64,000 nt of DNA from Strongylocentrotus droebachiensis (Eukaryota > Echinodermata > Echinoidea > Camarodonta > Strongylocentrotidae): the NCBI GenBank assembly GCA_035222895.1, contig JAVYIG010000602.1:124001-188000 (forward strand), written 5' to 3'. Within the stretch, counting starts at the first letter, position 1; every line of letters begins with the position of its first letter. The notes below the pieces were generated by a model. It was not told the origin of the DNA. It saw only the letters and a program-made list of their open reading frames with translations, and did not search any database. The position numbers and the translations under genes are program-made. Shown in pieces: positions 52,753 to 63,588 of the stretch.

Positions 52753-52872
52753 CTTGACTGCATATGTTATTGCCAAACCAACAAGACTAGCGCCAAAAGT
52801 AGCTGGATGAAGAGTTGATGCAGCAAGACTAGTCAGTCCGGCTGCTAGAACAATCAGGGTTCCTAACAAATT
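52753..52872 (-). CDS. SUR-like ABCC transporter, TMD2 exon (TM helices)
   Basis: The 40-codon exon NLLGTLIVLAAGLTSLAAST then ATFGASLVGLAITYAVK corresponds to EYIGAxVVLIAAVTSI...LSAGLVGLGLTYAL of SUR. It holds two hydrophobic helices. The acceptor is TTTTACAAAG and the donor GTAAAT; both ends are phase 0. Confidence 0.88.
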
Positions 52873-53706
52873 CTTTGTAAAATAGAGCAAAATAATAATG
52901 TTAATAAGACATTGATGTTAAACGGAAAACGTTTCTATAAACAAATCATTTAGATGATGCCGTAATTATTATCAGATAATTCACCTCCATTTTTCTATAG
53001 TGCAGCCTCCTTTCAGTACAATCATTAATTATATATCAAGACTTTCAGAACAATGAAAGCAGGATCATACATGCCAAAGACAATAACCGTCATTTAATTC
53101 AATCTGAAATTTTTGAGGGGAAAGTGTAAAAAGAACTCACAAAATACAAATTTGATGCTATATTGTTTGACACACACATCCTTTTTCATTCAGGTGTTCT
53201 GCACATGACATTCTTTAATTGGATATATACAGATGTAATTGGTAAAACTTTTAATACACAACTTATATTATTCTGTGATTCACGAGACTAAATGTTATTT
53301 ATTTGAAATTGCTCTCTGCCTTCCCGAACGCAGGCAAGTTAATACGAATAGAATACATTTTGTGTTGCTATAAAGATCATTCTTTCCCCCTCGTTTTAGC
53401 TTAAATTATTTACGACCTTTACAAGAAACATTTGTATTTGAGCCACCTCTTTCAAGTTCTTATAAACTCATGACGAATTCATGTAGGGCAGCTTTATAGT
53501 TAATAACATGCATTTTATTACCGTCGATAAATATCAAATTCAAACTTGTACGTCGGTCACATCCATCGCCACAATTACACAAAAGTATACATTATGAGCA
53601 CCATAATGAAAGTTGGAGTTCAAATAAATCTATCGCCACGATTACACAAAGATCAAATGCATTATGAGCAACACCATTAAAGTTTGATTCCTGAATTGAT
53701 ACATAC
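52873..53706 (-). other. SUR-like intron, small tandem duplication
   Basis: Apart from a diverged duplication of about 75 bases (ATCGCCACAATTACACAAA near 53566 and ATCGCCACGATTACACAAA near 53631), nothing was recognised. Confidence 0.55.
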
Positions 53707-53809
53707 CAATCTGATACCTAGCCAACGGTCACAATCTTGAAGAAAGCAGAGAGCCACGTGGTTTTTCTCGATTTTACCGACGATATTTTGCCTGAATCTT
53801 TTCTGAAGT
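53707..53809 (-). CDS. SUR-like ABCC transporter, TMD2 intracellular-loop exon
   Basis: This exon encodes LQKRFRQNIVGKIEKNHVAL and CFLQDCDRWLGIRL; the DRWLGIRL end equals NRWLEVRM in SUR and ABCC proteins. The acceptor is TTTGTACAG and the donor GTATGT. The first base completes an arginine codon and the end is phase 0. Confidence 0.88.
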
Positions 53810-54078
53810 CTGTACAAAAAAATATATATAAAATCGTCTCAATTTACACCTTACACATTAAAAGGGAATGGCACTATATATGGGAAGTGGAATGAGATAG
53901 AGAAGGAAATATCATCTATTTTAACACATTAGACGAGTAAGCATGTTCGTTTTAACACAACTTTTTTTAAAATATACAACGACATGAACGTTTCGTATGT
54001 ATTGTGTTGCCTATATTTACATCTGGTGAAATCTTTAACAAAAAATCCCTTATCTACAACAAAAAGCCTCTTAATTAC

Positions 54079-54171
54079 CTGTAGGCACGAATAGTAGCCA
54101 AACCTCCAAGCGACTCAGTAAAATGGGAGAAGACGGGTGAGGTGGAAATATTCACCAACCGTTGCATTTCC
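54079..54171 (-). CDS. SUR-like ABCC transporter, TMD2 exon (SHF...ATIRAY)
   Basis: This exon encodes EMQRLVNISTSPVFSHFTES and LGGLATIRAY, the ABCC motif RELxRLxxxSxSPvfSHFxEtlxGLxTIRA of the coupling helix region. The acceptor is ATAATACAG and the donor GTAATT. It has one completing base, 30 codons, and ends in phase 2. Confidence 0.92.
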
Positions 54172-54373
54172 CTGTATTATTCATATGAAAACAAACATTC
54201 AAAGTTTGATAATGTCTTTATGATAATTACCTACGTACGTTAGGTCAACTTTGTTAATGTGTAAAGTCTACTTAGAAAGGAAAAAAAATGAATGATAATA
54301 TGCATTAGTATTCCAATTGTATTCTTCTGTAAATATGCATATGATGGTGATTTTTAAGCTATTGTTGTATTAT

Positions 54374-54508
54374 TACTACTACTACTACTACTACTACTAC
54401 AACTACTACTAATACTTTTACTACTATGACCACCACCACCACCAATACTAGTACAACTGCTACTACCACCATTACCACTAACACTACCACCACCACTACT
54501 ACTGCTGT

Positions 54509-54540
<32 letters not shown>

Positions 54541-54600
54541 GCCTACTACAACTACTACTACTACCGACTAATACTACTTACCACTATCAAAACTGCACCT
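54374..54600. repeat. (ACT/ACC)n trinucleotide microsatellite
   Basis: About 200 bases of imperfect ACT, ACC and CTA triplets lie in an SUR-like intron. The threonine-rich frame across it is an artefact. Confidence 0.92.
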
Positions 54601-55487
54601 ACTACTAACACTTTTCCATATAATGCCTCTATCTCTGGTGAAAAGTGAACCCTTTTCATCATGAATATTGTCAAACAACACACATGCTCACTATGCGTTT
54701 ATAATACAATCATTACCCACCGCTTCGACAAGAAGATCGGAGGTATATGTATTTCATGATCATAACGCTAAATCATTATGTAAAAATTATTAAAACCCAG
54801 CATCAGTTTCAAAACTTGGGTTTATCTGTATCTCCTGCCACCAATATATTTTATTGACCCGTGCTTTTTGTTTTTTTGTTTCAGAATAAGTTTTATTTTT
54901 CATTCAATAAACCAAATTTAACACAAAAAAAGACATTCTGTTACATATAAAATCATTGATTTTGATAACATTATTAATAAAAACAATACATTAAAAAAGC
55001 AGTTACAAATATTATATTACACGTTATTACATTAAACGAAGATGGAAATGAAAATGTTCTTCCTGACCCCCCCCCCCTCTGTTTCACTCTGCCCAAGAAA
55101 CCGAGCCTCATACCCCCATTCCCTTCCTACCCCACCCTCCTCTCCCCTCCTAATCCCTCCTCATCCATCCTAACCCCTCCATCCTCTAAAACTACCTGCT
55201 TTGCGATGTGGACAAAACAAATATTGCATTTAGGCTTATGGCATTTAGAGACAGTGATTAAGAGGGCATCTCATGTCGATTATATATAGGTAATTACAAA
55301 TAGTTCTTTTAAACCAATTTGGCGTCTTACTACATCTAATACCAACGAATAAATATAGAATCAAAATCAAAAGAAAATCCTAATTTAAAGTGAAACATAA
55401 AAAAAAAAAACAATCCCAAGCTTATAAACAAACCTATTCCAAAACTGCTACATGACAACCACTATACATGCCAATTTTCCCACTTAC
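54601..55487 (-). other. SUR-like intron, possible old repeat tail
   Basis: An A/T-rich stretch with GGTTTATTGAATGAAAAATA (minus strand, about 54890-54912) might be a LINE 3' end; a poly-C run is at 55069-55077. No exon was recognised. Confidence 0.4.
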
Positions 55488-55645
55488 CTTGAGCTATCAA
55501 TAAAGACTTTCATAATGAGCATGTACGCCAGGCTGATGGGGATCATAGCCACAATGAAATACCAGGAGATTATTGCATTAATTATCACTCCAGTCATGGT
55601 CGCCAAGAAGAACTTAAATAAACCCAAGATGAATGGTCCTTGCGT
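55488..55645 (-). CDS. SUR-like ABCC transporter, TMD2 exon (two TM helices)
   Basis: This exon encodes TQGPFILGLFKFFLATMTGV and IINAIISWYFIVAMIPISLA, then YMLIMKVFIDSS. Its two strongly hydrophobic segments suit transmembrane helices of TMD2. The acceptor is TGTTGTAG and the donor GTAAGT. It has 52 codons and ends in phase 2. Confidence 0.88.
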
Positions 55646-56166
55646 CTACAACAGAGAAGGAAAATTGAAAATATGTTCGTCTCGTGTCATTCGGCAATTT
55701 TTCTTTTCCTTTATTTTCTACACATTCTTTCATTTTATTCATTGCTCTCTCTGCACGGGCATCTAAAAACTGTACAATATGAAAATGTGATGAATAAAAA
55801 TAGAAAATATGTAATATAACGAATTAAAGTTTCATACAGTAAATTAAAAGAAACAAAGAAAGAAATGTATATTTTGTACTGTAACGAAATGTATGTATGC
55901 ATCGTTTGTAAGGCGACTCAATTACAAGCGTCATGCTTTCACAAAGTATCGCCTCTTTCCGCCATGTATTTTAATGTAAACATATTTGTTTTTTTGTAAT
56001 AAGGAGGAAACAAATGTGTTTAATTTCAAATCTCATTCTGCCAAAGAACAATCGTAAGATGAAAATAAATTATGTTTTTAGATACAATAGGCACTGTTTG
56101 AAGAAGACAGGAATTCGTTACTCTTGACAACAGTTTTTTAGACTGCTGTTGATGCTGCATATATAC

Positions 56167-56236
56167 CTGATCGAGTTTCTGCATGTCAGAAGCAAAACGG
56201 TTCATGATTCGTCCAATCGGGGTCGTGTCAAAAAAT
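56167..56236 (-). CDS. SUR-like ABCC transporter, first exon seen (FFDTTPIGR)
   Basis: This exon encodes FFDTTPIGRIMNRFASDMQK and LDQ, the universal ABCC motif FFDTTPxGRIxNRFxxD that starts the second intracellular loop of TMD2. The acceptor is ATCTTGCAG and the donor GTATAT; the first base completes an arginine. The 13 exons give 470 residues plus stop in frame. SUR proteins (about 1,550-1,580 residues) sit in the membrane, where they gate Kir6 potassium channels; whether this invertebrate protein does so is unknown. The N-terminal two-thirds is not in the window or is unrecognised beyond the LINEs. ABCC4/ABCC5-type transporters are the alternative, less well matched. Confidence 0.9.
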
Positions 56237-56742
56237 CTGCAAGATAATGAAATCATTGGTTAGACTGTTGCTATAACATAAAGAAAGAAGCGTTTCATTC
56301 TTATTTTTACTGTCTTTGAATCAGGGATGTACCATTAAATGTAAATATGTAAATACATTAGAGAAAAAAATGTATCCGTATGTATATCGCCACATTGACA
56401 GATAAAATGCACTCATTCCCAGAAGTACTATATAAGGGGGGGGGGGGGGGGGGGGTCGGTCAATCACCAAACTTTATGATTTGTATAAATGGCTGATTTA
56501 AATCGCACATCAGAATTTCGTTCGTCTGTGTGTTCGAAGTTTACTCTGAAATTCATCTTCTAAGGTAAAAGTGAGGGTGTGGGAGGAGATCTTATCATCT
56601 CCTTAATACACGACTCTCTCCCCTCTCCCATCATTTTCTCTCCAACTAAAAAACACCTTTAGGTTGCCATACAATGTGTGTTTTTTTGTGTGTGGGTGTG
56701 CGTGTGTGTTGGGGGGGGGGGGGTTATATCAAAACACTGCAG

Positions 56743-57300
56743 CAAATGATGACTTGCAGGTAAGGGATGGGCAAAATGATTATGATTTTATAGATAAAGA
56801 ATTAAAAGAAATATTTGTTAGACCAAGAATTACTATACTCATTAGAAAACAACGAGAATTTCAATTTAAAGTATTGCATGGAGCCATATATACTTATGAG
56901 CATCTTCATAGATTTGGTTTTGTTGGTGATAATTTATGTTCGTGTTGTAAGCAGGAAATAAACATACAAACTTTAATTTTTATCTTGCGGGAGCGTTCAA
57001 AGGATATGGCAGGCTTTAGTACAACTTTTTGAGTTAGATTAAATTAAAGATTTAGAATGGCGAGATATATTTGTTGGGTTGGCAGGTAGTTCATATAGAA
57101 TAACAATGTGTAATACTATAATTTTCATGATGAAGTATGTTACATTTATGTCAAGATGGGGGGGGGGGGCGAGTACCAATTTTAAAAAAGATGGAAAAAA
57201 AAGCATTTTTAAGTATAGGGATGAGGAAAAGAAAATAGCCATTAGAATGGGAAAGCTGGGATCACATTTCTTAAAGTGGGAGCAGCTTAAGTTTAATTAA
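56743..57300 (+). pseudogene. L1/Tx1-like LINE ORF2 C-terminal fragment
   Basis: The plus-strand frames read EFQFKVLHGAIYTYEHLHRF and DNLCSCCKQE (the zinc-binding zf-RVT region). After a frameshift near 57030 come LEWRDIFVGLAGSSYR, CNTIIFMMKYVTFMSR and IAIRMGKLGSHFLKWEQLKF. This order (LHxxIYTxxxLxxFGxxxxxLCxxC, then xxNxIIxxxKxxIxxxR, then KLxxHxxKW) is the normal end of L1/Tx1-type ORF2. The copy is 5'-truncated and dead. Confidence 0.75.
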
Positions 57301-58203
57301 GATTTTTTTCTTTTCCACCGTGAGCTTGTTAAAATTTGTAACTCTATTTTGCAGCCTGGTTAACTTACTTATTTAGTATATTTTTCTTGAGTTGAGATTG
57401 TTCTAGACATCCACTGAGTAAGTAGTGTGTGCGTGGGGTGTGGTGGGTGGGTGGGTGAGTATGTGTGTGTGGGTTGGTTGGTGAGTATGTGTGTGGGTGG
57501 ATGGAGGTGTTTGTGTGAAGGAGGGGGCAGGGAGGGGGCAGGGAGGGGGCAGGGAGGAGCAGGCATTGTTCCTGTAAAATTACCTCCAGATTTGTTTTAT
57601 TTTTTATTTTTTATATAAGTGAATATAACACTTAAAATTGACATATATATCATGTTTAGGTACTTATACGTTTACTTCGTTGCTAAGTTATATATATATA
57701 TATATATATATATATACTGCAAATAAGTTTTTGTTTGAAGGTATTACAAAGTTTTGGGAAATTTTGAAAAATGGGTGGATAGTGATTCTTTACAATGTTA
57801 ATATATTTGGATGCCCCTGTAGATGTATTAAAAACACCAGAAATTTTAGCCCCTAAAACACTTTTGCTTTCGAGAAAAAATTGAAGATAAAGATTTACTG
57901 GTGCTCCCGGTAAATTTTGATAAATTTCAAATAGCTCCTACGGCCGTACAATGGTAGCTGCGACCATGAAAATCTCAGAGTATGTAGTTGTGGTATATAA
58001 TTTCCGAACGAGAATAGCTAATCAGTAAATTTCAGTCAATAAACATTGTTTTACAGGTGGTTGGTTGGTTCTTCGTTTAGATGGCGCTCTTCAATCTCAA
58101 AGATTATTTGCGCCAGTCAATTTCGTGTATAGCTTTGGCGTGGGCTTCGGAAATCAAGCCCACGAGCGACTTTCCTTGGTGAAATGAAATTAATAGTGAT
58201 ATG

Positions 58204-58256
<53 letters not shown>
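57301..58256 (+). mobile_element. 3' UTR and poly(A) tail of the L1/Tx1-like fragment
   Basis: About 900 bases without coding content include a (GT/GGGT) tract (57424-57500), a triple GGGGGCAGGGA block (57521-57560) and a (TA)n tract (57690-57714). They end in about 50 A (58207-58256). The long pure A run on the plus strand fits the end of a retrotransposed plus-strand element. Confidence 0.6.
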
Positions 58257-58259
<3 letters not shown>

Positions 58260-58402
58260 GCAATATTAAAATTGCATAAAATGCACATAAAAGGCGAGAT
58301 GGGAGTTAGTTGAAATTGTTCATGGAAAAACCGCAAATACTTCATTTTATATATTATTACAGGATCGACTTAAGTTAAGGGGATCCCTGATAGCTTTAAA
58401 AG
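58257..58402 (-). mobile_element. 3' UTR of the I-group LINE
   Basis: The 146 bases between the ORF2 stop and the poly(A) run of the neighbour, read on the minus strand, include a small palindrome, ATAGCTTTTAAAGCTAT, just after the stop. The LINE has no poly(A) of its own here; its minus-strand end meets a poly-T (complement of the neighbour's poly-A). Confidence 0.65.
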
Positions 58403-61400
58403 CTATCTAAAACGATTAGTATCGTATATGTAACCCAATAATTCACGAGTAAAAATTGGGTTAGACATCAATAATTGTTTCAGATTGGGGTTGTTCAATT
58501 TAATCCTTTCTTTTAAGAGACGTCTATCTTTGTCGTATTTTGTACAATAGAAAATAAAATGTTTAATTGTTTCATCTTCTTGACAAACTTCACAAAGACC
58601 AGTATCGTGTTGGTTAATTTGAAAAAGGTAATAATTTAAACTACAGTTACCTACTCTTAGTTGTTGTATCAAGCATTCTTCTCTGCGAGATAGGCCTTGT
58701 CTATGTATGGGCTTTGAAACGTCGCTATGCAAAGCATATAAAAATCTACCGTGTTCTGCATTGTCCCATTCTGCTTGCCATAATTTGTTATAATGGATCA
58801 AACGAGAGGCTGCCAATTCACTTCTTGTATTTGGTATAACTATGTCTATACACCTTTTCATGGCTCCTTTTTTGGCAGCCCGATCTACGATCTCATTGCC
58901 CCTAATATCGCAATGTGACGGAATCCATTCAAAAGCAACACAAACATCCTTAAACTGCAAAATATTAATTATGGATAAAATTTCATTTACAATAGCACAT
59001 CTAATAAAGTATGAATCGATCATTTGTAAAGCTGACAAAGCGTCGCTAAAAATTACCACCGAAGAGGATTCAATAAATGTATTAATCCACTCTAGTGCCA
59101 TTAGTATGGCCACTAGTTCTGCTCTCATAATACAGACATGGGATAATCTAAAAAATTTCACCACATTATAATGAGATACATAAAATGCGGCTCCTGTCTT
59201 TCCATCCTCGAGTTTAGAACCATCTGTATATATATGTAAAAACCCATTCCATGAATTTCCAATGCTATCTAGAACAATCGATTTTATTTCAAATGGAGGC
59301 ATTTCCTTTTTTTGCACTTTGCCATGGTGTTCGAAAGACACTTGTGGTCGTGCTAACCGCCATTCTGGGATTTTCGGCAATAAGTTGGTTTGCCCTTCCA
59401 CCACTACTTCGTCTCTAAAGGATCGCAGTTTAAAAGGTCCTTCTCCTATCTTCCATTCTAAGTTATTTAAATCATAGTCATCACCCAATACTTCTTTTGT
59501 TGGGTGGTTTAAAGTACTAGACAGTAAATAAACTCGAAAGTTATCATTTAACAACCTTCTACGATATCTCAGAGGCAGCTCCCCGGTCAAAACTTGTAAA
59601 GCCTCCAAGGACACATTGTGTATTGTGCCTGTAATAATTTTTAAGGCTCTGTATTGGATAGAGTCAAGTTTTTTTGTTAAAGATATACAAGCAGAATCAT
59701 ACATTTCACTCCCATAGTCCAAAATGGATAGGATAAGTCCTTTATAAATCATCATCAAAATCTCATACTTACTTCCCCAGGGGGTGCCGGAGACACAACG
59801 TAGCAAGTTTATTCTTTTCTTACATTTATCAATGATAGAATCTATATGGACAGACCAAGTTAATTGGGAGTCAAACCTCACACCAAGGAACTTATACTGC
59901 TCGCATATAGGCAGATTATGTCCTTTTATTTGTAGAAGAATATCTTTCTTTTGTTTGTTGGTAAAGACTAATACTGCAGATTTGGTAGGGGAAATGTTTA
60001 ACTTCCACGTCCAACACCATATCTCAAGCTCATGCAGGGCCTCTTGTAATTTCCTGCGGGCCAGCTCTAAATCCTTATTTGAACACCAGATTGCAATGTC
60101 ATCAGCATAGCAAGATAATTTAACATCACTTACATTTATCTTGAGATCATTTAACATTAAAGTAAATAATAAAGGACTTAATGAACTTCCTTGCGGGATT
60201 CCATTTTCTAACGTGTAGTGGCGAGACATATAGTTATTTATCCTCACATTAGAAATCCTACTCAATAGAAATGCTTTTATAAAAAGTAACATTTTTCCAC
60301 CAATGCCTAAGATAGATAATTTTCTTAGTAGACCTGTTTTCCATAGCGAATCATATGCTTTTTCTAAATCAAGAAAGACCGCTACGGTATATTTTTTACT
60401 TTTCAAGGATATATGTATGTCCGTCTCCAATCTCACTAAGTGATCTTTGACATTCCTATATTTGCGGAAGCCAGATTGAATAGGATTTAATAGTCTGTTT
60501 TTTTCTAGAAACCACGTCAGGCGATTTTTTATCATTTTTTCCATAATTTTAGAGAATGTTGATATCAACGAAATCGGCCTATAAGAGGTCACTTGAGTCG
60601 GATCTTTTCCGGATTTCAAGATTGGTATTTGAATAACCTCATACCACTGATGTGGAAAAAGTGAGATTTTCCAAATGTCATTATACAAGTTTAATAAATA
60701 CATGAGTGCCTTGTTCGGCAAATTCTTAATCATAATTAAATAAATATCATCCTTACCGGATGAGGAGTTTTTCATCTCCTTTAAAACATTCCCCATTTCA
60801 CTCATGTTAAAGTCATCATTGATACAATCATCATCATTTGTTGAAGAATTATTGTACAAGATATTTTCGTTTTCATTTTTAGTTACGGAAAGTGATTCAT
60901 CAACCGATTTAAAATAGGTTGCCATTGCATTTGCTTTTTCCTCAGATTCTTTCAAGATATTTCCGTCTACAAATAGATTGTGAAAGATGTGCTTGTTCAT
61001 TGTACTGTCCCGCATTCTTTTAACCTGTTCCCAGACTTTCCCAATGTCTGTAAATCTATTCATTCTACGGCAGTACTCTAACCAATAATCATATTGAGCT
61101 CTCCTGATTACCTTCTGAGCGACAGCTTTCTTCTTTAAGTATTTCTTAACATCATTTAGATCATAATACCTTCTTAACCTGTTTTTTAGACGATTTCTCT
61201 CTTGCACCGCCTTCTTGCAGGCATTGTTCCACCAGGGATTTACTTTTCTTCTCTTGGCAATCTGCACACGCGGAATGCACTTGTTCGACGTTTCCTTGAT
61301 CACCTTAACAATCACATTGTATCTGCCTTGAATGTTTAGTTCTGCACCAAGATTTTCATATCCTTCTTTTCTCAATGCCTCTTCAATTTCTTCTCTATAC

Positions 61401-62149
61401 TCTTCCCAATTAACCTTTCTAAAAGACCATCTCTGTCCCATATTCTCACCCCCTGGTCTATTGTACACATGTTTAAAATTTAAGCAAACCAGATTATGAT
61501 CACTGCCAAAATTATTGGATAGTACTTTCCACTCTGTATTACGTGCTAATTCTTTCGATACTAAGGACAAATCCAGATTTGAGTATGTACCATAATATGG
61601 GTCTAACCTTGTAGGAGATCCATCATTTAATAAAACCAAATCATTATTTTCTATAAAAGACTCCACAGTTCTACCGTTTGTGTCTAATTTGTTGCTCCCC
61701 CATAGAGGATTGTGACTATTAAAGTCGCCTAGAATCAAATACTTCCCCGGCATGTTTCTTATCATGTTATTTAGATCTATCAGTTCAATCTTTTTACACG
61801 GATTATAATAGTTGAAGATTGAGATAACTCCGTTTTTACAAAAAATATCAACTTTTTGGTATTCGGCGTTCCTGGGTGTATCCATCGCCTGAAAAGTGAT
61901 GTCGTTTTTTAAATACATCACCAAACCACCTCTTCTGCCGTCCGGCCTGTTTTTACAAACACAAACGTAATTGGGTATAGACAAAACATTAAAATCGTTA
62001 AACCAAGTTTCTTGGATGCACATTATATCTGGGTGAATACCTAACAAATTGTTATCAATAAGGGAAGATAAAAAGTTTGCGCCATGCGCCGTCGAGCCTT
62101 GTGCGTTCCATTGTACAATCAATAGGTCTGATATGGACTTATTAGTCAT
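58403..62149 (-). CDS. I-group LINE ORF2: endonuclease, reverse transcriptase, RNase H
   Basis: An intact 1248-codon frame. The APE-type endonuclease has WNAQG (14-18), QETW (46-49), LGDFNSHNPLWGS (140-152) and GSDHNLV (215-221). The reverse transcriptase has YRPISL (523-528), LDLEKAYD (593-600), GIPQGSSLSP (650-659), the catalytic YADD (681-684), and NISPTKS (718-724). The RNase H has YTDGSK (974-979), E1011, D1036 and D1089 as catalytic carboxylates. A C-terminal C-X2-C-X7-H-X4-C knuckle is at 1186-1202. The domain order including RNase H places it in the I group (I, Nimb, Ingi and relatives). All catalytic residues are present, so the copy may be active. The ATG at 62149 overlaps the ORF1 stop. 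Confidence 0.95.
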   Translation of the reverse strand: MTNKSISDLLIVQWNAQGSTAHGANFLSSLIDNNLLGIHPDIMCIQETWFNDFNVLSIPNYVCVCKNRPDGRRGGLVMYLKNDITFQAMDTPRNAEYQKVDIFCKNGVISIFNYYNPCKKIELIDLNNMIRNMPGKYLILGDFNSHNPLWGSNKLDTNGRTVESFIENNDLVLLNDGSPTRLDPYYGTYSNLDLSLVSKELARNTEWKVLSNNFGSDHNLVCLNFKHVYNRPGGENMGQRWSFRKVNWEEYREEIEEALRKEGYENLGAELNIQGRYNVIVKVIKETSNKCIPRVQIAKRRKVNPWWNNACKKAVQERNRLKNRLRRYYDLNDVKKYLKKKAVAQKVIRRAQYDYWLEYCRRMNRFTDIGKVWEQVKRMRDSTMNKHIFHNLFVDGNILKESEEKANAMATYFKSVDESLSVTKNENENILYNNSSTNDDDCINDDFNMSEMGNVLKEMKNSSSGKDDIYLIMIKNLPNKALMYLLNLYNDIWKISLFPHQWYEVIQIPILKSGKDPTQVTSYRPISLISTFSKIMEKMIKNRLTWFLEKNRLLNPIQSGFRKYRNVKDHLVRLETDIHISLKSKKYTVAVFLDLEKAYDSLWKTGLLRKLSILGIGGKMLLFIKAFLLSRISNVRINNYMSRHYTLENGIPQGSSLSPLLFTLMLNDLKINVSDVKLSCYADDIAIWCSNKDLELARRKLQEALHELEIWCWTWKLNISPTKSAVLVFTNKQKKDILLQIKGHNLPICEQYKFLGVRFDSQLTWSVHIDSIIDKCKKRINLLRCVSGTPWGSKYEILMMIYKGLILSILDYGSEMYDSACISLTKKLDSIQYRALKIITGTIHNVSLEALQVLTGELPLRYRRRLLNDNFRVYLLSSTLNHPTKEVLGDDYDLNNLEWKIGEGPFKLRSFRDEVVVEGQTNLLPKIPEWRLARPQVSFEHHGKVQKKEMPPFEIKSIVLDSIGNSWNGFLHIYTDGSKLEDGKTGAAFYVSHYNVVKFFRLSHVCIMRAELVAILMALEWINTFIESSSVVIFSDALSALQMIDSYFIRCAIVNEILSIINILQFKDVCVAFEWIPSHCDIRGNEIVDRAAKKGAMKRCIDIVIPNTRSELAASRLIHYNKLWQAEWDNAEHGRFLYALHSDVSKPIHRQGLSRREECLIQQLRVGNCSLNYYLFQINQHDTGLCEVCQEDETIKHFIFYCTKYDKDRRLLKERIKLNNPNLKQLLMSNPIFTRELLGYIYDTNRFR

Positions 62150-63588
62150 ATGAGGCGACTTTTTACCATTTCCATGGTAATGTCTACCTTCAAAATTTCT
62201 TTGCCTGCTCTAACTACCGCTTCCAAGAAATTATCATCATTACTGGACTGAGGCAACTGTCGTACCACAAACAGAATAAACATAATCAAATCAATAGATG
62301 TCATATTTACTGGAGTTTGGGTTGCAGTTTCCTTCTTTGTTTTTCGTACTGGAATTGGGATCTGGGAATGAGATCTGGGTATTGCCCTGTCCCTTTCTTC
62401 CTGTCCCTTTCTTTCTCGTACTGTGTGTGGGGTATGGGCCTGAGGGTTCGGATTGGCTCTCTGAGGATTCGGATTGGCTCTCTGAGGATTATTTGGCCTT
62501 GATTCTGTGTTATGTTTTTTGGCAGGTTTGTTTAGATTTGCACTACCCATGTCTTTCTGATTATCCATGTCAGTAACGGCATTTTCATGTATCTGTGCAC
62601 GATGGGCCTTGGCCGCTTGGGCATAAGTGATGTTTTCCTGTAATTTTATTTTTTGAATTTGCTTCGCCTCTGCATAAAATTTACAACCTTGGTAAGCTGC
62701 AGAGTGGTTTTCACCACATCTGAGGCATTTAGGGTTCTCCTTATTAGGGCAATCTTCGAACTCATGTTCTCCCCCGCATCTAACACATCGGATATTGCCT
62801 TTACAAGTTTGCCTAATGTGTCCGAATAACTGACATTTATGGCATCGCGGCACAGGAGGGATATAGTCATCCACTTGCTTTACCTCATACAGAAAATGTA
62901 TGGACTCGGGTAAGTTTTTACCCTTGAAAGTGAGGAGAACGGAAGGGGTTGCTACCATTTCTCCTTTGATCTTCTTCATAAATCTTTTAGCGTTCACTAC
63001 ATTCTGTTCTTTCAAAACTTCCTCTATTTCCTCGTTACTGATTTGGGGATCAATCTTGTGAATAACTCCTTTAGTGGTTGATTGGCTCCCATCGTATCGT
63101 GTAACTTTCACATTAATGCCCGCCAACTGGGTTAATTCCAACAGTTTGGGTATTTGGTTTTCGCTCTCACATCTCACAATCAACATGTTTCTTTCTTTTA
63201 CCATATCTTTTACTCTGCCTACAAGATCATGAATTTGTTTTACAACCTTCACGGGGTTGGCTCTGCACACATTCTTATTCTCCAATCCAACAATAACTAC
63301 TTTACCCTCAGAATGAGTTGGTGTCGAGCGGGAGAATTTGGGTATTTTGTTATTCTTTTCATGTAACACTCCATCACTATTGCTTCTAACCCTTGGCCTC
63401 TTTTTCGATTTTTTGCGTACTGCCGTTTTCCATGAACAATCTGCAATGTCACTATCTTCCAGGACCGTAGTACCGTCAGAAGATATACCTTCACCTAAAT
63501 CATGTACATCGTCCCGGTATTTCTCAGCAACGGCCGTCATATAATTCTCTTCCCCCGAAGATAAAGAGGAGAGAGAAATCGACGCCAT
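62146..63588 (-). CDS. I-group LINE ORF1, gag-like zinc-knuckle protein
   Basis: An intact 480-codon frame encodes a nucleic-acid-binding protein expected to coat the LINE RNA. An N-terminal acidic then basic region (RKKSKKRPRVRSNSDG, about 58-73) is followed by a folded region (about 95-240). Three knuckles follow: C-X2-C-X4-H-X4-C at 249-262, C-X2-C-X3-H-X4-C at 268-280, and C-X2-C-X3-H-X6-C at 288-302. The region after the knuckles holds a short repeat QRANPNP (369-382) and a basic, proline-rich stretch. The stop codon shares ATGA with the ORF2 start. The start ATG at 63588 lies about 410 bases from the window end. Confidence 0.93.
   Translation of the reverse strand: MASISLSSLSSGEENYMTAVAEKYRDDVHDLGEGISSDGTTVLEDSDIADCSWKTAVRKKSKKRPRVRSNSDGVLHEKNNKIPKFSRSTPTHSEGKVVIVGLENKNVCRANPVKVVKQIHDLVGRVKDMVKERNMLIVRCESENQIPKLLELTQLAGINVKVTRYDGSQSTTKGVIHKIDPQISNEEIEEVLKEQNVVNAKRFMKKIKGEMVATPSVLLTFKGKNLPESIHFLYEVKQVDDYIPPVPRCHKCQLFGHIRQTCKGNIRCVRCGGEHEFEDCPNKENPKCLRCGENHSAAYQGCKFYAEAKQIQKIKLQENITYAQAAKAHRAQIHENAVTDMDNQKDMGSANLNKPAKKHNTESRPNNPQRANPNPQRANPNPQAHTPHTVRERKGQEERDRAIPRSHSQIPIPVRKTKKETATQTPVNMTSIDLIMFILFVVRQLPQSSNDDNFLEAVVRAGKEILKVDITMEMVKSRLI

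Noticed and set aside
54426..54608. Threonine-rich 60-codon frame
   Set aside because: It is the translation of an ACT/ACC microsatellite within an intron of the SUR-like gene.
58842..60110. Plus-strand frames of 70-110 codons inside the LINE
   Set aside because: They are antisense shadows of the 1248-codon ORF2 and carry no motif of their own.
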